The translations under genes were made by a program, and so were the position numbers. From Paramacrobiotus richtersi (lineage: Eukaryota > Tardigrada > Eutardigrada > Parachela > Macrobiotidae), in assembly GCA_034698045.1 (NCBI GenBank), contig JAQGAU010001168.1, forward strand, positions 1-20,986: a stretch of DNA of 20,986 nucleotides. Direction: 5' to 3'. Below the pieces are notes generated by a model. The model searched no databases. It was not told the DNA's origin and was given only the letters and a program-made list of their open reading frames with translations. Positions 18,241 to 20,986 of this stretch are shown piece after piece; positions within the stretch are counted from its first letter, which is position 1; every line of letters starts with the position of its first letter.

Positions 18241-20583
18241 CTAGAATATGTCGGGGCACATTGACCAGTCTTTCTTGGCTTTAGCCTCCCAGTAGCGCCC
18301 GTTGGTGGCCCAGATCGGGTTGCCACTTAATGGATCCTTCTTCCGCGAAAACCACACCGGCTCCGTATACGGCTTTTTACCCACCAATTCTATATCACAA
18401 CAAAACCAGACATGAGCGAATTTTCAGTTTCCTGATGCCTTAGAAGGTTCTTCATTTTACTGCAATTTTTTGAAATTATTCCCCTTATTTTTATCCCGTA
18501 CTCCGATTTTCTGTATCCATAGCAATTTTGGTATCCTCAATTTGTCGGTAATAAACGTGCGTGACTGAAAATTTGACAGTGTATGAACGCACCTTCAGGA
18601 AGCGGATTATCCGATCCCGCTTCCTTTAGACGGCGCACGGCGCGCTGCTTCTCCTCCAAACGTGTCTTCACCTTGTTGGCTTCGTCCCAGCTGCCCAACT
18701 CCATCAGACGCTGATCAGGACGGTGGCGGCTATCCGTCGGGGCCACATCATCATCCACCTCGTTCAGTTCGATGGCAAACTTGCCGAAATTGTACATTTT
18801 GTCGCTGTTCGGCCTGTACATATGGAAGCATATCAACACGCTTTTCACCGTGTACTGATGAAAAACCAATCAACAGAAAGCCGAAAAGACTAAACTACTG
18901 TACAACTACTGCACTTCCGTCAAATATTTCGTACTACTGTATAAATACTTCATACGTTTTTCAAGTTGTAACCAATCTACCGGGTATCAAGACCCGAAAA
19001 AGTTATCCAATAACGTACAATAACTGGTTCTTTTTCCACAGCACAACAGGCGGATCCGTCTCAATGACCCCCTGATCCTTGGGTGAGCTCTGTTCCCCGC
19101 TGACCTTAGCCGCTGCAATATGATCGTCCCATGTGCCATTGACGATGAACTTCACTTTGCCCACAGAATCCGTCACAGCACCCGTAACCTGCATAGCATA
19201 CACATTCATTACTAGCGACTCCACACCGTTCAGCAATGTTTCTTCTAGATTCAAATAATTTATTCAGCGCAGTTTTTCGTACTTGTAACTGAATATACTT
19301 CTATTCATCAACGAGTTTTGTATGAGACTGGTTACATCCACGGTCAAAACACGCAAATTTTGTCAAACAGTTCACGATACAACAATCGAAAAGACAGGAC
19401 AGTCTAGCCCTTTTTCCCACGTGTTGCACGAGAATGAAACCCTCTAAATAAACGGAATGGCCCGAAGTATTAACCTCACCTTGCGCGGTATATCACGGGA
19501 AAAATAGCTGTAGGCTGAGTATTTCAGCATGCAAATATCGCCTGTCTTGTGATTCTTAATCTCCATATCGCCAGCCTGGTCGATCCATAATTTTCCCACA
19601 ATGCTATAAGGAACAAAACAATTGATAAACATTCTCCGTGTCATAATTAAATGAGAATATTCTTCCTTACATATTATTCACAGTCGTCGTCACTTTGCGC
19701 CATGTAAAATGATTATCCGACTTCTGCAATGAAAAACAGAAATATTACATAGGCTGAAGCAAAAGCGGCATTTCTAGGAAATAAGCCACGAAAAATCGCG
19801 TTAAATTAACTACCACCAAAATAATAAGCCACCGATAAACAGTGCCGACTATTACAGACGCATTTGCATGTCTCGTGTTACGCCTGGCAAAATCCTGATT
19901 TTAAAGAAGTAAAAGTTCATCTGTAACGCAGACTGTGAAAAGTATAGTTTCTTCTACGTCTGGTTAAAACAAAAAGAAATATGCGAACGAAGAAATAAGC
20001 AAATACTGTTAAGTAACAAGAACACATACAGGAAGCAAATTCAATGCATAACGCACTCTGCCTTAAAATCCACATTCAACCACCTGCTTACGCACATACC
20101 CGAAAGACAAGATGGCAGATTCCCAGCGGCACCACCTGCAGATACTTCCCACGGAATTTGGTCGATGCAGTGAACTCCTGCCAGCAGACCCAATCGCGGG
20201 ACTCCACATGCTGGGCCACCATCGGTGGATGATGACTGACCTACGTAACAATCAGCCATTCAGTCAATAATCAGATTTTTCCTCAATGCAATCCCCATGG
20301 GATCCTTCGCACATGCAGGATCATCGCATACACTGACCTGTTCCGCAATGGCGCGCCAACCATGATCATCCCGCCGATCACACTCGTATGTCTCACCGAG
20401 CAGCGGGTTAAATGGCTTGTTCGTCCGCACGGCTGTGGTGGCGTAAGAGGACACCGTAAAGGCCGCCACATAGGCCATCTGCTCGCAGTTGTCATCACAG
20501 GCCGCAGCACGGTCCAAAATGTCCGCATACTCAAAGTCCTCGGTTAAACGTTGTAACATCGACAGCGGTTCACTGAAGTTCAC
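18241..20583 (-). CDS. OSBP: Oxysterol-binding protein, lipid-transfer domain (5' exons off window)
   Basis: Carries sterol, in exchange for PI4P, between ER and Golgi membranes. Minus-strand exons: 20583-20338, 20240-20100, 19723-19671, 19603-19480, 19188-19019, 18813-18593 and 18389-18241; all are GT-AG in frame and encode 367 residues to the C-terminus. The fragment starts inside the OSBP-related domain at VNFSEPLSMLQRL. The family signature EQ-VSHHPP is split by the first intron seen, EQ ending one exon and VSHHPPMVAQHVES opening the next. Further family blocks are KPFNPLLGETYE, FRGKYLQVVPLG, WRKVTTTVNNIIVGKLWID, NHKTGD, GTWDDHI, APTDSRHRPDQRLME, WDEANKVKTRLEEKQR and the terminal DWSMCPDIF. 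The last three resemble the OSBP/OSBP2 subfamily more than the short ORPs. PH domain, ankyrin repeats (if any) and FFAT motif would lie beyond the right edge. No OSBP exon was recognised in 20584-20986. Confidence 0.95.
19724..20099 (-). other. OSBP intron (between VFR and KSDNHFTW)
   Basis: A 376 bp AT-rich intron; donor GTATGT and acceptor TTTTCATTGCAG on the minus strand. No other feature was recognised. Confidence 0.85.
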
Positions 20584-20986
20584 CTACACCGACACAATCA
20601 ATCAGCAATTCCGCTTTTTTAAAACCTTCCGTTCTTTAAGAGACGTTTTCCTTTTCCACACCGTAAACTGCAAGCTCTCACTGTTTCTACTGCTCTTTTG
20701 TTTTTTTATTGCTCTGTTCTTGTTCGTTTTAACCGAACTGGTTCATTACACTCTAGCATTTAACGCTGGGATGTTCTGCCCTTCGGAAAAAAAATAATTG
20801 AACAGGAATCTTTTTGCCACCGAAATAATTTCTTTAAAGAGTATTTTTGAATTCTCGCTAAATGCGCAGTTCCGGTGATGGCGTAACGCAGCATCATTAA
20901 CCATAAAGGCCTTTTTTGCACCTTTTATTAACGAGTCAAAGCAAAATCCTAAAAGCAAACCCTCCCAACCGGAAAACACCGCCAGG
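20584..20986 (-). other. OSBP intron running off the right edge
   Basis: Starts (in gene order, ends) with acceptor GGTGTAG next to exon VNFSEP. The next upstream OSBP block expected from the family (the stretch just before VNF.EPLSMLQRL) is not encoded here, so I read it as intron. A minus-strand frame at 20746-20979 has no family match. Confidence 0.65.

Noticed and set aside
20746-20979. Minus-strand 77-codon frame next to the OSBP exons
   Set aside because: It does not encode the OSBP block expected before VNFSEP and has no other match; read as intron.

Overview
The window is animal nuclear DNA. Protein-coding genes are split by GT-AG introns, many only about 60-140 bp long. Exons are visibly richer in G+C than the AT-rich introns and spacers. 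Most of the recognisable genes are animal housekeeping genes: a PBAF chromatin-remodelling subunit (PHF10), the NELF-A subunit of the pausing factor NELF, glyoxalase I, mitochondrial ribosomal protein mL53 and an OSBP-type sterol carrier. NELF is absent from Caenorhabditis, so a Caenorhabditis-like nematode is unlikely. A compact invertebrate genome fits best. A tardigrade is a plausible guess, because of the compact layout and a small hydrophilin-like gene, but it is not proven here.

Layout, left to right. PHF10 (minus, 3' end cut by the left edge, 1-2222) is head to head with NELFA (plus, 8 exons, 2901-5415). A 3.4 kb gene-poor stretch follows. An orphan class A GPCR (plus, 3 exons, 8801-11698) lies tail to tail with glyoxalase I (minus, 6 exons, 12790-14516). 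Glyoxalase I is head to head with a 58-residue glycine-rich hydrophilic protein (plus, 15901-16077), which has a likely 5'UTR intron and TATA box. An intronless mL53 gene (plus, 16940-17338) converges on an OSBP gene (minus, 7 exons seen, 18241-20583). The 5' exons of OSBP, with any PH domain and FFAT motif, lie beyond the right edge.

All multi-exon models keep a continuous reading frame through every splice junction and match their family across the junctions; this is the main evidence for them. The genes do not form a single pathway. The one functional pairing is PHF10/NELFA: two nuclear regulators of Pol II transcription that may share a divergent promoter. No mobile element, tRNA, rRNA or CRISPR array was recognised. 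The items most worth following up are the hydrophilin-like gene, the GPCR with altered activation motifs, and the unusual PHF10 (insertion in the first PHD finger, short N-terminus). I do not see a clear new multi-gene system.
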